Assembly (NCBI RefSeq): GCF_027531705.1
Contig: NZ_JAPZSP010000024.1
Location: forward strand, 55,055 to 119,054
Source: Flavobacterium sp.
GTDB taxonomy: Bacteria; Bacteroidota; Bacteroidia; Flavobacteriales; Flavobacteriaceae
Length of the DNA: 64,000 bases
Direction: 5' to 3'
A program made the translations under genes and the position numbers. Numbering within the stretch: position 1 is the stretch's first letter; each line of letters opens with the position of its first letter. Below the pieces are notes generated by a model, which saw nothing but the letters and a program-made list of their open reading frames with translations, was not told the DNA's origin and did not search any database. Positions 17,523 through 26,368 of the stretch are shown here, one piece after another.

Positions 17523-19484
17523 ATGAAACAGAAACATTTCATAATCGTATTATTCCTATTTATTGGAATTATTATTCAAGCGCAGACTTCAGTGGCTTCT
17601 ATTTTTTCGGATAACATGATTTTGCAACAAAATGTAAAAATTCCTGTTTGGGGTTTTGCAAAAGCAAATGAGGCAATTACGGTAAAATTTCATAATCAAA
17701 CTAAAAAAACAATCGCAAATAAAGAAGGAAAATGGTCAGTTTATTTAGACAATGAATCAGCTGGCGGTCCATTTATTCTTTCAATAAAAGGAAAAACAAA
17801 AATTGAAATAAAAAATATTCTAATTGGTGAAGTTTGGCTTTGTTCAGGGCAATCTAATATGGAATGGACTGTTGGACAATCTAATAATTCGAAAGAAGAA
17901 ATTGCAAATGCCAATTTTCCAACAATTAGACATATCAAAATTCCTAAAGAAATTAATTCAATTCCCAATTCAGATTTAAAAAATGCATCTTGGCAAATTT
18001 GTTCACCAGAAACGGTAGCCGATTTTACAGGAATTGGTTATTTCTACGCAAAAGAATTAAATCAAAAACTAAACATTCCAATTGGTATAATAAATGCTTC
18101 ATGGGGCGGAACTAATATAGAAACTTGGATAAGTCGTGAAGGTTTTGAAAGTAGTCCTGAATTCAAAGAAATGATTGCTCAAATGCCAAAAGTCAATCTC
18201 AATACTCTATTAGATTTAAAAATGGTAGCTGCTCAAAATAGAATTGAAACTCTTCAAAAAACTAAATTCTCAACTGAAAAGGTTCCATTTTATAAAGATT
18301 TAAATTTTGATGACAGTTTATGGCTCACTTTACAACAACCAACCGCTTGGGAAGAACAAAGTTTAGGGGATTTTGATGGAGTAGTTTGGCTCAGAAAACA
18401 TTTTACATTAACCGAAAACAACAAGTCTATTACATTAGAAATTCCTGCTATAGATGACAATGATGAAACTTTTGTAAATGGAATTAAAGTCGGGGAAACC
18501 TTTGGTTGGGATATAAAAAGAGCTTATCAAATTCCATCAGAAATTCTAAAAGTTGGTGATAATGTAATTGCAATTAGAGTAATCGATAACGGCGGTGGTG
18601 GCGGAATTTATGGAAATAATGAAGAATTAAAATTAATTTCTGAAAAAACTCAAATTGCATTAAATGGAACTTGGAAATTTCAAGTTGAAACCATCAAAAA
18701 CGGCGTAAACGAAAACGAATTTCCATCACTTTGTTATAATGCAATGATTAATCCGCTAATTCCATTTGCATTCAAAGGTGTGCTTTGGTACCAAGGCGAA
18801 AGCAATACTTCAAGAGCTTATCAATACAACAAAGCTTTTCCTTTATTAATTGAAGATTGGCGTTCAAAATTCAAATCAGATTTTCCTTTTTATTTTGTAC
18901 AATTAGCAAGTTTTCTTACCAAAGGAAACAGCAATGAAGGTTGTTCTTGGGCAGAATTGAGAGAAGCACAAACCAATACTTTGCAACTAAAAAACACTGG
19001 AATGGTTGTCACTACTGATTTAGTTACCAATCCAAAAGATATTCATCCAACTAACAAACAAGATGTTGGAAAACGATTGGCTTCAATAGCACTTGATGGT
19101 GTTTATGATGAAGTAAATCTAATTAAACAAGTAACATCAAATGGACCAACTTTCAAATCTTTTGAAAATAAAGCAGGAAAAACATATATAACTTTTGAAA
19201 ATATAGGTTCTGGTTTATTTACACCTGATAAATATGGCTATATAAAAGGTTTTGAAGTAGCTGGTGAAAATCATGTGTTTTATTTTGCTAAGGCAGAAAT
19301 TATTGAGAATAGAATTGTCTTAACATGCAATAAAGTTCCAAACCCAATCGCAATTCGTTTTGGATGGGTTGGTGATGCTTCCGAATGTAATTTGTTTAAC
19401 AACGAAGGTTTTCCAACAATTCCATTTAGAACCGATAATTGGAAATTGAGCACTGAAGAGGAAAAATATAAAATATCAAATTGA
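17523..19484 (+). CDS. Sialate O-acetylesterase-type SGNH esterase
   Basis: The 653-residue exported protein has a signal ending IIQA. An N-terminal beta domain is followed by the SGNH catalytic block with nucleophile Ser111 in WLCSGQSNMEW. A jelly-roll insertion occurs around residues 260-360 (GVVWLRKHF, VNGIKVGETFGWD, RVIDNGGGGGIYG). Catalysis resumes at VLWYQGESN and ends with the DIHPTNK His motif. This is the domain order of the SASA/9-O-acetylesterase family. In glycan loci such enzymes remove acetyl groups from the substrate. It lies 69 bases after the second GH30 gene, beyond a terminator. The true acetylated sugar is unknown; sialic acid is not implied by context. Confidence 0.92.
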   Translation: MKQKHFIIVLFLFIGIIIQAQTSVASIFSDNMILQQNVKIPVWGFAKANEAITVKFHNQTKKTIANKEGKWSVYLDNESAGGPFILSIKGKTKIEIKNILIGEVWLCSGQSNMEWTVGQSNNSKEEIANANFPTIRHIKIPKEINSIPNSDLKNASWQICSPETVADFTGIGYFYAKELNQKLNIPIGIINASWGGTNIETWISREGFESSPEFKEMIAQMPKVNLNTLLDLKMVAAQNRIETLQKTKFSTEKVPFYKDLNFDDSLWLTLQQPTAWEEQSLGDFDGVVWLRKHFTLTENNKSITLEIPAIDDNDETFVNGIKVGETFGWDIKRAYQIPSEILKVGDNVIAIRVIDNGGGGGIYGNNEELKLISEKTQIALNGTWKFQVETIKNGVNENEFPSLCYNAMINPLIPFAFKGVLWYQGESNTSRAYQYNKAFPLLIEDWRSKFKSDFPFYFVQLASFLTKGNSNEGCSWAELREAQTNTLQLKNTGMVVTTDLVTNPKDIHPTNKQDVGKRLASIALDGVYDEVNLIKQVTSNGPTFKSFENKAGKTYITFENIGSGLFTPDKYGYIKGFEVAGENHVFYFAKAEIIENRIVLTCNKVPNPIAIRFGWVGDASECNLFNNEGFPTIPFRTDNWKLSTEEEKYKISN

Positions 19485-19570
19485 TTTATACTTGTAATTC
19501 ATTGTGAAAAAGAATTCTTTCTTTAAAATAAAAATACCTAGATTTGCCTAACAAACAACAATCTAGAAAA

Positions 19571-22486
19571 ATGAAATTAAAAATTACACTTCTTGCTTTA
19601 GCTATATTTTTACAATGTAAGCTAAATGCTCAAGTGGCTAGCAATCCAACTTTTATAAAGAATGCAAGCCACATGACCATCGTTAAGAGTTTATCTTCTC
19701 GAACTAATCTTGTTCCTGCTCCTGTAAATCTTGGTGAGGCAAAAGATAAAAAATCTGGTAAAAACAAAGCCGTTTATGGCAAAGGTTTTCCGTATGGAAA
19801 TGATCCATTAGCCAAAGAAAACAAAAACAATTTAAAGCTAAAAGGTAGAAGTGCCAGCATCGTTTTTGATGGTGCCGCTTCCGAATCGCAACCTACCGAT
19901 CCAGCTGGTGCCGTTGGTCCCGACCACTATATTTTAGTTTTCAATACAGGCTTTAGAATTTTTGACAAACTTGGAAATCCTCTTACTGCTCAATTAGACA
20001 CTAGTAATATTTTTCCAGAAAGTGGCTGTTGTGATTTAACTTGTTCATACGATACTCAAGCCGAAAGATTTGTCATGACTTTTTTAGGCGATGGCGTACA
20101 AGTAGCTGTTAGTCAAACATCAAATCCTGTAACTGGTGGTTGGTATGTGTATAATTTTCCAATGAATACCGATTATCAAAAACTTTCTATTTGGAGTGAC
20201 GGTTATTATTTAACTGCTAACAAAGATTCAGGTTCAGCATCAACTACAGAAGTTATTTATGCTTTAGAAAGAAGCAAAATGTTAACTGGTGACACAACTG
20301 CACAAATTATTGGTTTTCCTTTACCAGGAATAGTAACAAGCGGATTCTACAGTCCACAAGCCTTTAATGTAACTAGTTCTAACTTTCCTGCTGCCGGAAA
20401 TGTGCCAATTGTTTATATGCAAGATGATGCTTGGTCTGGAGTTACCGAAGATCATTTAAAACTATGGTCAGTAAATGTAAATTGGTCAACACCTTCAAAT
20501 TCAACTATTTCGACTGCACAAACTCTTACTACTTCTGCTTTCACATCAGTTTTTGATGATGGAGCATGGGAAAATCTTGCGCAACCAAATGGTGGTGCTT
20601 CAATTGATGCACTTCAGGCAACTGTAATGAATCAAGCTCAATTTAGAAAATTCCCTTCTCATAATTCAGCAGTTTTCAATTTTGTGGTAAACACTAAAAC
20701 TGATGCCGACAAACAAGCTGGTGTAAGATGGTTCGAATTACGTCAATCTGGTGATGGACAACCTTGGTCTATTTATCAAGAAGGAACTTACACGGCTCCA
20801 AATAACAAACATGCTTGGAATGCAAGTATGGGAATTGACATTCAAGGAAATATTGGAATGGGTTATACAAGTATGGGTGGAACTGTAAATCAAAAAGTTG
20901 GTTCATGCTATACAGGAAGATATGCAAATGATCCGCTTGGCGTAATGACTATCGAAGAAAATGTTATCGCTATTGGAAATCAAAACATTCCAGGTACTCG
21001 TTATGGTGATTATAGCAAACTTGCACTTGATCCTGTTGATAGTAAATCATTTTGGTTCTGCAATGAATATATGAACTCTGGCAGAAAAGATGTTGTAGGT
21101 GTTTTCAAAATTGCACCTAACTTTACCAATGATGTTGGTGTTGTAGCTATAACAAACCCAAATAATGCTACACTGACTGCTTCAGAATCTGTTACCATTT
21201 CCATTTTTAATTATGGTCAAAATGCAGCTTCTAACTTTCCTGTTTCTTACCAAATAAATGGTGGAACAGTCATTACTGAAACATTTACAGGTACAATTGC
21301 TTCTGCTGGTTACGCAACTTATACTTTTTCTGCCACAGCAAATTTAGGAACTGTTGGACAAACCTATACAATAATTGCTTCAACTGCAATGACTACCGAT
21401 GAAGACAATTCTAACAATAGTTTTACTAAAACAGTTATACATTTAAACCCAAAAGACGTTGGTGTATCGGCTATAACTTCACCTGTTTCGGGAACAAATT
21501 TAACCGCAACGGAAAGCATAACGGTTACCGTAGAGAATTTTGGTGGGCAAGCTCAATCTAATTTTCCTATTTCTTATACTTTGGATGGTACAACCGTAAA
21601 CGAAACTTTTACTGGTACAATTCCAGCAGATAGTTCGGCAAATTATACTTTTACACAAACAGGTAATTTTGTAGCATTAGGTATTCACAATCTTTCAGCA
21701 ACAACTGCATTAGTAGCCGATAGTAATAATTCCAACGATTCATTTTCGACAGTTATTACTAAATCAAATTGCCAACCAGACGCCGATTGTACATCGGGTG
21801 ATGGATTACGATTATTTCAGCTAGGTACTATTGATAATGCTTCAGAATGTGGTGCAAATGGCTACAGCGATTTTACCAATCTTTCTACCGATTTAGTTCA
21901 AGGAAGCACTAATGATTTAACTATCTCAACCGATTATGGAAGCCAATTTGTATCAGTTTGGATTGATTATAATGATGATTTTGTTTTTACAACAAATGAA
22001 AAAGTAGTTACAAATTATGAACTTGGAGCAAACGAAGGTTCTGGAACTTATACCGAAACTACTTCTTTGACTGTTTCAGAGACTGCAACTCTTGGTCAAC
22101 ACTTGATGCGCGCCAAAACAAACTGGAATAATAACGTTCCTGACGATGCTTGTGATGGAACAACTTATGGTGAAACCGAAGACTATTTAGTTACCATTAC
22201 TCCTACTCTAGCTATTGCTAATTATAACTTGAATAATACTGAACTAGTTGTAAAATCACTTGCCAATAATCAGTTTGAAATTTCACTTGAAAAATCTCTA
22301 GAAGTAAATCCACTTGTTTTTACTGTTTATAACACTAACGGGCAACGTGTTGTTTTAGATAAAGTTAAAAACAAAGAAGGTAAATATAGTTACAACTTAG
22401 ACATGAGTTACGCTCCAAAAGGCGTTTACCTCATCCGACTTGGAAATAATCAATTTGGTAGAGTCAAAAAAATTATGGTAAAATAA
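19571..22486 (+). CDS. T9SS-secreted multidomain protein with CARDB-like and GEVED domains
   Basis: The start is taken at the ATG at 19571, which opens a clean signal peptide (MKLKITLLALAIFLQ...NAQ); the longer frame would need TTG at 19544. Residues about 75-520 form a large domain without a recognised enzyme motif (ASESQPTDPAGAVGPDHYI). Two CARDB-like repeats of about 100 residues follow, each starting DVGVxAIT. A GEVED domain comes next (SVWIDYNDDFVF to YGETEDYLVTI). The last 75 residues are a type A T9SS sorting domain (FTVYNTNGQRV, APKGVYLIRL, KIMVK). The protein should be exported by the type IX system and attached to or released from the surface. It ends the glycan region; a functional link to it is not shown. 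Confidence 0.9.
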   Translation: MKLKITLLALAIFLQCKLNAQVASNPTFIKNASHMTIVKSLSSRTNLVPAPVNLGEAKDKKSGKNKAVYGKGFPYGNDPLAKENKNNLKLKGRSASIVFDGAASESQPTDPAGAVGPDHYILVFNTGFRIFDKLGNPLTAQLDTSNIFPESGCCDLTCSYDTQAERFVMTFLGDGVQVAVSQTSNPVTGGWYVYNFPMNTDYQKLSIWSDGYYLTANKDSGSASTTEVIYALERSKMLTGDTTAQIIGFPLPGIVTSGFYSPQAFNVTSSNFPAAGNVPIVYMQDDAWSGVTEDHLKLWSVNVNWSTPSNSTISTAQTLTTSAFTSVFDDGAWENLAQPNGGASIDALQATVMNQAQFRKFPSHNSAVFNFVVNTKTDADKQAGVRWFELRQSGDGQPWSIYQEGTYTAPNNKHAWNASMGIDIQGNIGMGYTSMGGTVNQKVGSCYTGRYANDPLGVMTIEENVIAIGNQNIPGTRYGDYSKLALDPVDSKSFWFCNEYMNSGRKDVVGVFKIAPNFTNDVGVVAITNPNNATLTASESVTISIFNYGQNAASNFPVSYQINGGTVITETFTGTIASAGYATYTFSATANLGTVGQTYTIIASTAMTTDEDNSNNSFTKTVIHLNPKDVGVSAITSPVSGTNLTATESITVTVENFGGQAQSNFPISYTLDGTTVNETFTGTIPADSSANYTFTQTGNFVALGIHNLSATTALVADSNNSNDSFSTVITKSNCQPDADCTSGDGLRLFQLGTIDNASECGANGYSDFTNLSTDLVQGSTNDLTISTDYGSQFVSVWIDYNDDFVFTTNEKVVTNYELGANEGSGTYTETTSLTVSETATLGQHLMRAKTNWNNNVPDDACDGTTYGETEDYLVTITPTLAIANYNLNNTELVVKSLANNQFEISLEKSLEVNPLVFTVYNTNGQRVVLDKVKNKEGKYSYNLDMSYAPKGVYLIRLGNNQFGRVKKIMVK

Positions 22487-22498
22487 ATCACAACTAAA

Positions 22499-22530
22499 AA
22501 CTTCCGTTAATTTGACGGAAGTTTTTTTTT
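22499..22530 (+). terminator. Intrinsic terminator after the T9SS protein gene
   Basis: A perfect 9-base stem (AACTTCCGT / ACGGAAGTT) with a 7-base loop and a run of T. It ends transcription 13 bases after the stop of the gene ending at 22486. Confidence 0.9.
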
Positions 22531-22541
22531 AACTTTACCAT

Positions 22542-23306
22542 ATGAAAATAGCCCTGCTTAACTCAACGCTCGTTTGGGAAAATCCAACAGAAAACCGAAC
22601 TAATTTCGAGCAAAAAATCAATTCTATAAATGAAGTAATCGATTTGATTGTTTTACCCGAAATGTTTACTTCTGGTTTTACAATGAATCCGAAAAAGGTT
22701 GCTGAAACCATGCAAGGCGAAACCGTTTCTTGGCTAATAAAACTAGCAAAAGCGAAAAATTGCGCTATTACGGGAAGTTTAGTCATTACAGAAAATGAAA
22801 ACTATTACAACCGATTGCTTTTTGTTTTTCCCGATGGCAAAATTGAATTTTATGACAAGCGACATCTTTTCACACTTGCTGGCGAAGATAAAGTTTACAC
22901 TTCTGGCAAGAAAAAATTGATTGTTACTTACAAGGGTTTCAAAATTTGTCCGCTTGTTTGTTATGATTTGCGTTTTCCAGTTTTTGCAAGAAATGTTGAG
23001 AATTATGACTTACTACTATATGTTGCCAATTGGCCAAAACCTCGCGTAAATGCTTGGGATATTTTGCTAAAAGCACGAGCAGTAGAAAATATGAGTTACG
23101 TAATTGGCGTTAACCGAATAGGAAACGACAACAACAATTTAGACTATGTTGGTCACTCACAAGCCATCGATTTTTTAGGAAATTATTTGGTAGAACCTCA
23201 AGAAAAAGATGGCGTTTTCATTGTAGAAATAGACAAAGAAAAACAAGACGAGACACGAAGTAAATTAGCTTTTCTAAACGATAAAGATGAATTTGAACTT
23301 AAATAA
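22542..23306 (+). CDS. Nitrilase-family omega-amidase
   Basis: The 254-residue cytoplasmic carbon-nitrogen hydrolase has the nitrilase triad in view: Glu40 (VLPEMFTSGF), Lys106 (FYDKRHLF) and Cys140 (CPLVCYDLRFP). Length and motifs match the YafV/NIT2-like omega-amidases, which hydrolyse 2-oxoglutaramate or 2-oxosuccinamate formed by transamination of glutamine or asparagine. It starts 12 bases after a strong terminator, so it must have its own promoter or depend on read-through. It converges on the gene at 23613-25208 across a spacer filled with nested inverted repeats. Confidence 0.9.
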   Translation: MKIALLNSTLVWENPTENRTNFEQKINSINEVIDLIVLPEMFTSGFTMNPKKVAETMQGETVSWLIKLAKAKNCAITGSLVITENENYYNRLLFVFPDGKIEFYDKRHLFTLAGEDKVYTSGKKKLIVTYKGFKICPLVCYDLRFPVFARNVENYDLLLYVANWPKPRVNAWDILLKARAVENMSYVIGVNRIGNDNNNLDYVGHSQAIDFLGNYLVEPQEKDGVFIVEIDKEKQDETRSKLAFLNDKDEFELK

Positions 23307-23502
23307 CGTGAGTTCGATATAAAAACCAAAGAAACATTCACCATTTTACACGAATTACACTAATTTACACAAATTGATGATAGAAAATTACACCAATAAA
23401 ATCTGATTTTATCAGATTTTTAATTCATGAAATTCAATTGTTAAAAAATAATTCGTGTAATTCGTGTCTAAATTTAAATATGCTTACGTCGAACTCACGT
23501 TA
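23304..23502. repeat. 199-bp nested inverted-repeat element
   Basis: Three nested inverted repeats share one centre. The outer arms of 14 bases (TAACGTGAGTTCGA at 23304-23317, TCGAACTCACGTTA at 23489-23502) are perfect. The middle arms of 13 bases (ACACGAATTACAC at 23348-23360, GTGTAATTCGTGT at 23455-23467) are perfect. The inner hairpin (AAAATCTGAT 23398-23407, ATCAGATTTT 23411-23420) has a 3-base loop. The outer left arm starts inside the stop codon of the omega-amidase gene. No reading frame is present. The structure resembles a non-autonomous mobile element or a large intergenic fold, and also serves as a barrier between converging genes. Confidence 0.6.
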
Positions 23503-23513
23503 AATAAATCATT

Positions 23514-23593
23514 TAGCCACAGGTTTTCACAGGTTATAAGGATTTTACAATCTTGATATAACAAAATCAGTGTTAATCCATCTAATCAGTAGC
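23514..23593. repeat. Dispersed-repeat-like intergenic segment
   Basis: The stretch opens with TAGCCACAGG and ends with AATCAGTAGC. It contains CACAGGTT twice (23518-23525 and 23528-23535) and AATCAGT twice (23565-23571 and 23584-23590). It resembles, from memory, the 'AGCCACAGATT...AATCTGTGGC' intergenic repeats often met in Flavobacterium genomes. It is adjacent to but distinct from the nested palindrome at 23304-23502. Confidence 0.4.
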
Positions 23594-23612
23594 AAAAAAA
23601 CAAGTCAATAAG

Positions 23613-25208
23613 TTATTTCTTCAAATCAAAAACCTGTTCGACATCCCAATTGGCCCTTATGTCAATTTCTTTTGGGAAATAAATGACTTCTTCCGATTGT
23701 TTTTTGGCTATAAAATTACCAGAATCCCATTCTTTATTACCATTTTCGTCGTAGATAATTCGCAAAGTAAAAAGGGCTGGTTCGATTAAATCAAAGTTTA
23801 CTTGACCACTTTTTTCGGCATATTCGGTATATAAAACCTTGCCTTCTTTGTTGGTCAATTCAACAATTACTGGAAATGATTTTACATTTTCGAGTTTTAA
23901 TCTAAGATTTCCGTAGTCGGTTACGTTTTTGGTCGAAAAGATAAATTTTAAACTATCATTTTCTTTTTCGTAAAAATCTACAAAAGCACCTGGCAAAATT
24001 TTGAGTTTGTATTTTTCCAAAGGTTCTTTTTCAAAATTGAATTCGATTTCTTGATTCCACTCGTTGTAAGCAGTTTCAAATTTAACTGCAACCGAATCTT
24101 TATTGATAAAAGCGATTTTAGAATTATCAATTTTGGTTATCGGAATCGAAGTTTTCAAAGCAAATTTATCTCTTAAATTTAAAATTCCGTTTTGTTTTGG
24201 GGTTATGCTAAGCGAATCGACTTTTTGTTTTTTTAGTTTCAAATTATAATCTGCCGAATACTTGTCTTTGGTAACATTTACAGAAACAGAATCCATATCA
24301 GCACGTTTAAACCAAACTTGAACCGAATCTTTTTCCTGAAACTTAGAAACCGTACTCGGAATGATTTCGTTTCCTTTTTTTAGCGTCACTTTCGCACCTT
24401 TATAATCGCCGCTATATCCTAATAAAGCTCTATTATTCGAAGCTTGCGAAGGTTTTACAGATTTGAAAGCCTGCTTTTCTTTGAACAATTCAATTTCGTA
24501 AAGTGTATCATTCGGAATTGTAACATATTGTTTATGAAACCCAATTTTCTCTGTTTTAGAATCAAATTTGAAATTATTATTCACATCTTTCATGGCAACC
24601 AAAAGATATTTTCCAGCTTTTAGATTTTCTAACTGAAAAGTTGTTGCGCTATCTAACGTATTGGTAACATATCTTGGTTTCTGCTTGTAAACCACCGAAT
24701 CATTGTACTTTTCATTGATTTCATACAATAGAACAGACACAAAATTATCGGTTTTTTTGTCGATTGCATCTTTAATTTTTCCGCTCAACTTCAATGAATC
24801 TATATAACTTCCTGTCGAAAAAACATATTTGAATTGCTTGTACGGATTGCCTTCGTTATTGTCTTCTATACTTTGCCCAAAATTAAAACTATAGGTTGTA
24901 TTTGGTTGCAACGTATCTTTTATATTGATGGTAATATACTTGCTAGCCGTTGTTGGCGAAATATCGGGAGCCGTTGTCATTGGAGGTGAAACAATCAATT
25001 GTTTGTTTACATTTTTTAGTTTCACATATTCGTCAAAAGTCAGTTTGATGGTTTTTCCAGTAAAATTAGTGCTGAAATTTTTGGGTAAACTAACCTTCAT
25101 AACTGGTGCAATCGTATCTTTTAGTCCACCACTAATAGAGCCACGCTTGGCGCAACTAGCAATAAGAATCGAGAAAAGAATTGCAAAAATTTTTATATAA
25201 TTCTTCAA
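23613..25208 (-). CDS. Ig-like (Big_5) lipoprotein
   Basis: The lipoprotein signal has its lipobox at IASC (Cys19). The mature N-terminus carries SGGLKDTIAPV and then a bacterial Ig-like domain of the Big_5 type (KTIKLTFDEYVKLKNVNKQL, NTTYSFNFGQSIEDNNEGNP). A second half carries further beta-sandwich repeats, ending with a domain that describes an ENGNKEWDSGNF motif. One copy of this gene is a regular part of Bacteroidota genomes. The function is unknown; a role in the outer membrane is likely from the anchor. It is divergent from 25367 across 158 AT-rich bases. Confidence 0.88.
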   Translation of the reverse strand: MKNYIKIFAILFSILIASCAKRGSISGGLKDTIAPVMKVSLPKNFSTNFTGKTIKLTFDEYVKLKNVNKQLIVSPPMTTAPDISPTTASKYITINIKDTLQPNTTYSFNFGQSIEDNNEGNPYKQFKYVFSTGSYIDSLKLSGKIKDAIDKKTDNFVSVLLYEINEKYNDSVVYKQKPRYVTNTLDSATTFQLENLKAGKYLLVAMKDVNNNFKFDSKTEKIGFHKQYVTIPNDTLYEIELFKEKQAFKSVKPSQASNNRALLGYSGDYKGAKVTLKKGNEIIPSTVSKFQEKDSVQVWFKRADMDSVSVNVTKDKYSADYNLKLKKQKVDSLSITPKQNGILNLRDKFALKTSIPITKIDNSKIAFINKDSVAVKFETAYNEWNQEIEFNFEKEPLEKYKLKILPGAFVDFYEKENDSLKFIFSTKNVTDYGNLRLKLENVKSFPVIVELTNKEGKVLYTEYAEKSGQVNFDLIEPALFTLRIIYDENGNKEWDSGNFIAKKQSEEVIYFPKEIDIRANWDVEQVFDLKK

Positions 25209-25366
25209 AACAGAATGTATTTTTTAACTAGCTACAAAATAACAATTATATTTATTGTTATTGAAACTTTTTATAGAATTATTAATACAGACAATTATTT
25301 TTTCATCATTATTTATTCTCACACCCATTTTTATGTAATTTTACACTCGAAAATACAGTATCACTC

Positions 25367-26368
25367 TTGAAAAAATTTGGTTTACTCCTATTTTTATTGC
25401 TCTTCCTTTCTTGCCAAAAACAAGAAAAGCCTACGATTTCTTTTTATTACTGGAAAACCGTTTTCAAATTCTCTGAATCGGAGAAAACAATTCTGAAAAA
25501 CAATCAGGTTCAAAAATTATATGTTCGTTATTTTGATATTGATTTGCTAGAAAAAACCAACGAGGCTTTTCCGAAAGCACCTATTCAATTTCAAGAAAAA
25601 ACTACAGGTTTCAAAGTTGTTCCTGTGATTTACATTAAAAATAAAGTTTTCCTAAATCCGAAAATTAATCTTGAAGAATTAGCCACCAAAACCAATTCGT
25701 TTGTCAATCAAATAAATGCTAAAAACAATATTTCTATTGATGAAGTACAGTTTGATTGCGATTGGACATTGACTAGCAAAGACCGTTTTTTCAAATTTAT
25801 TAAAGCTTTCAAAAAAGTGGCTAAGGTCAAAATTTCGGCGACTATTCGTTTACATCAAATAAAATATTACCAAAAAACGGGCGTTCCTAATGTGGACAAA
25901 GCAGTTTTGATGTATTACAATATGGGAAAAATTGCACCTGATTCGCTAAATTCTATTTACGACAAAAAAATCGCTGACAAATACCTCGAAAGCATTCAGA
26001 AATATCCTTTGCAACTTGAAATTGCGCTTCCTATTTACACATGGGCAATTCATATAAGAGATGGAAAAATTACTGGTTTAAAAAGTAAAATTAGCATTGA
26101 AAATATAAAGAAAGATACTAATTTTGTTCAGGTAAATGAAACTTTTTTCAAGGCGAAAAATCCTTGTTTTAAAGGTGGAACTTATTATAAAACATACGAT
26201 ATTTTAAAATTTGAAAGCATTTCTGAAGAAGATTTACTAGAAATGACAGATGATTTGAAAGAAAATTTAAAACAAAATCCCAACGAAATTATTTTTTACG
26301 ATTTAGACGAATTCAATACACAACAATATGAAAACGACATTTTTACAAAAATTAGCAATAGCTTTTAG
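25367..26368 (+). CDS. Hypothetical lipoprotein, 333 aa, TTG start
   Basis: The frame opens with TTG at 25367; no ATG lies where it would keep the signal, and the TTG reading gives a perfect lipoprotein leader (MKKFGLLLFLLLFLSC, Cys16). The mature protein has motifs such as VKISATIRLHQIKYYQ and VLMYYNMGK. Together with a conserved DEVQFDCDWT, these suggest a TIM-barrel-like fold of the kind found in glycosidase-related domains. I do not recognise the family with certainty. Its 3' end overlaps the next gene by 41 bases, so the pair is translationally linked. Confidence 0.82.
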   Translation: MKKFGLLLFLLLFLSCQKQEKPTISFYYWKTVFKFSESEKTILKNNQVQKLYVRYFDIDLLEKTNEAFPKAPIQFQEKTTGFKVVPVIYIKNKVFLNPKINLEELATKTNSFVNQINAKNNISIDEVQFDCDWTLTSKDRFFKFIKAFKKVAKVKISATIRLHQIKYYQKTGVPNVDKAVLMYYNMGKIAPDSLNSIYDKKIADKYLESIQKYPLQLEIALPIYTWAIHIRDGKITGLKSKISIENIKKDTNFVQVNETFFKAKNPCFKGGTYYKTYDILKFESISEEDLLEMTDDLKENLKQNPNEIIFYDLDEFNTQQYENDIFTKISNSF

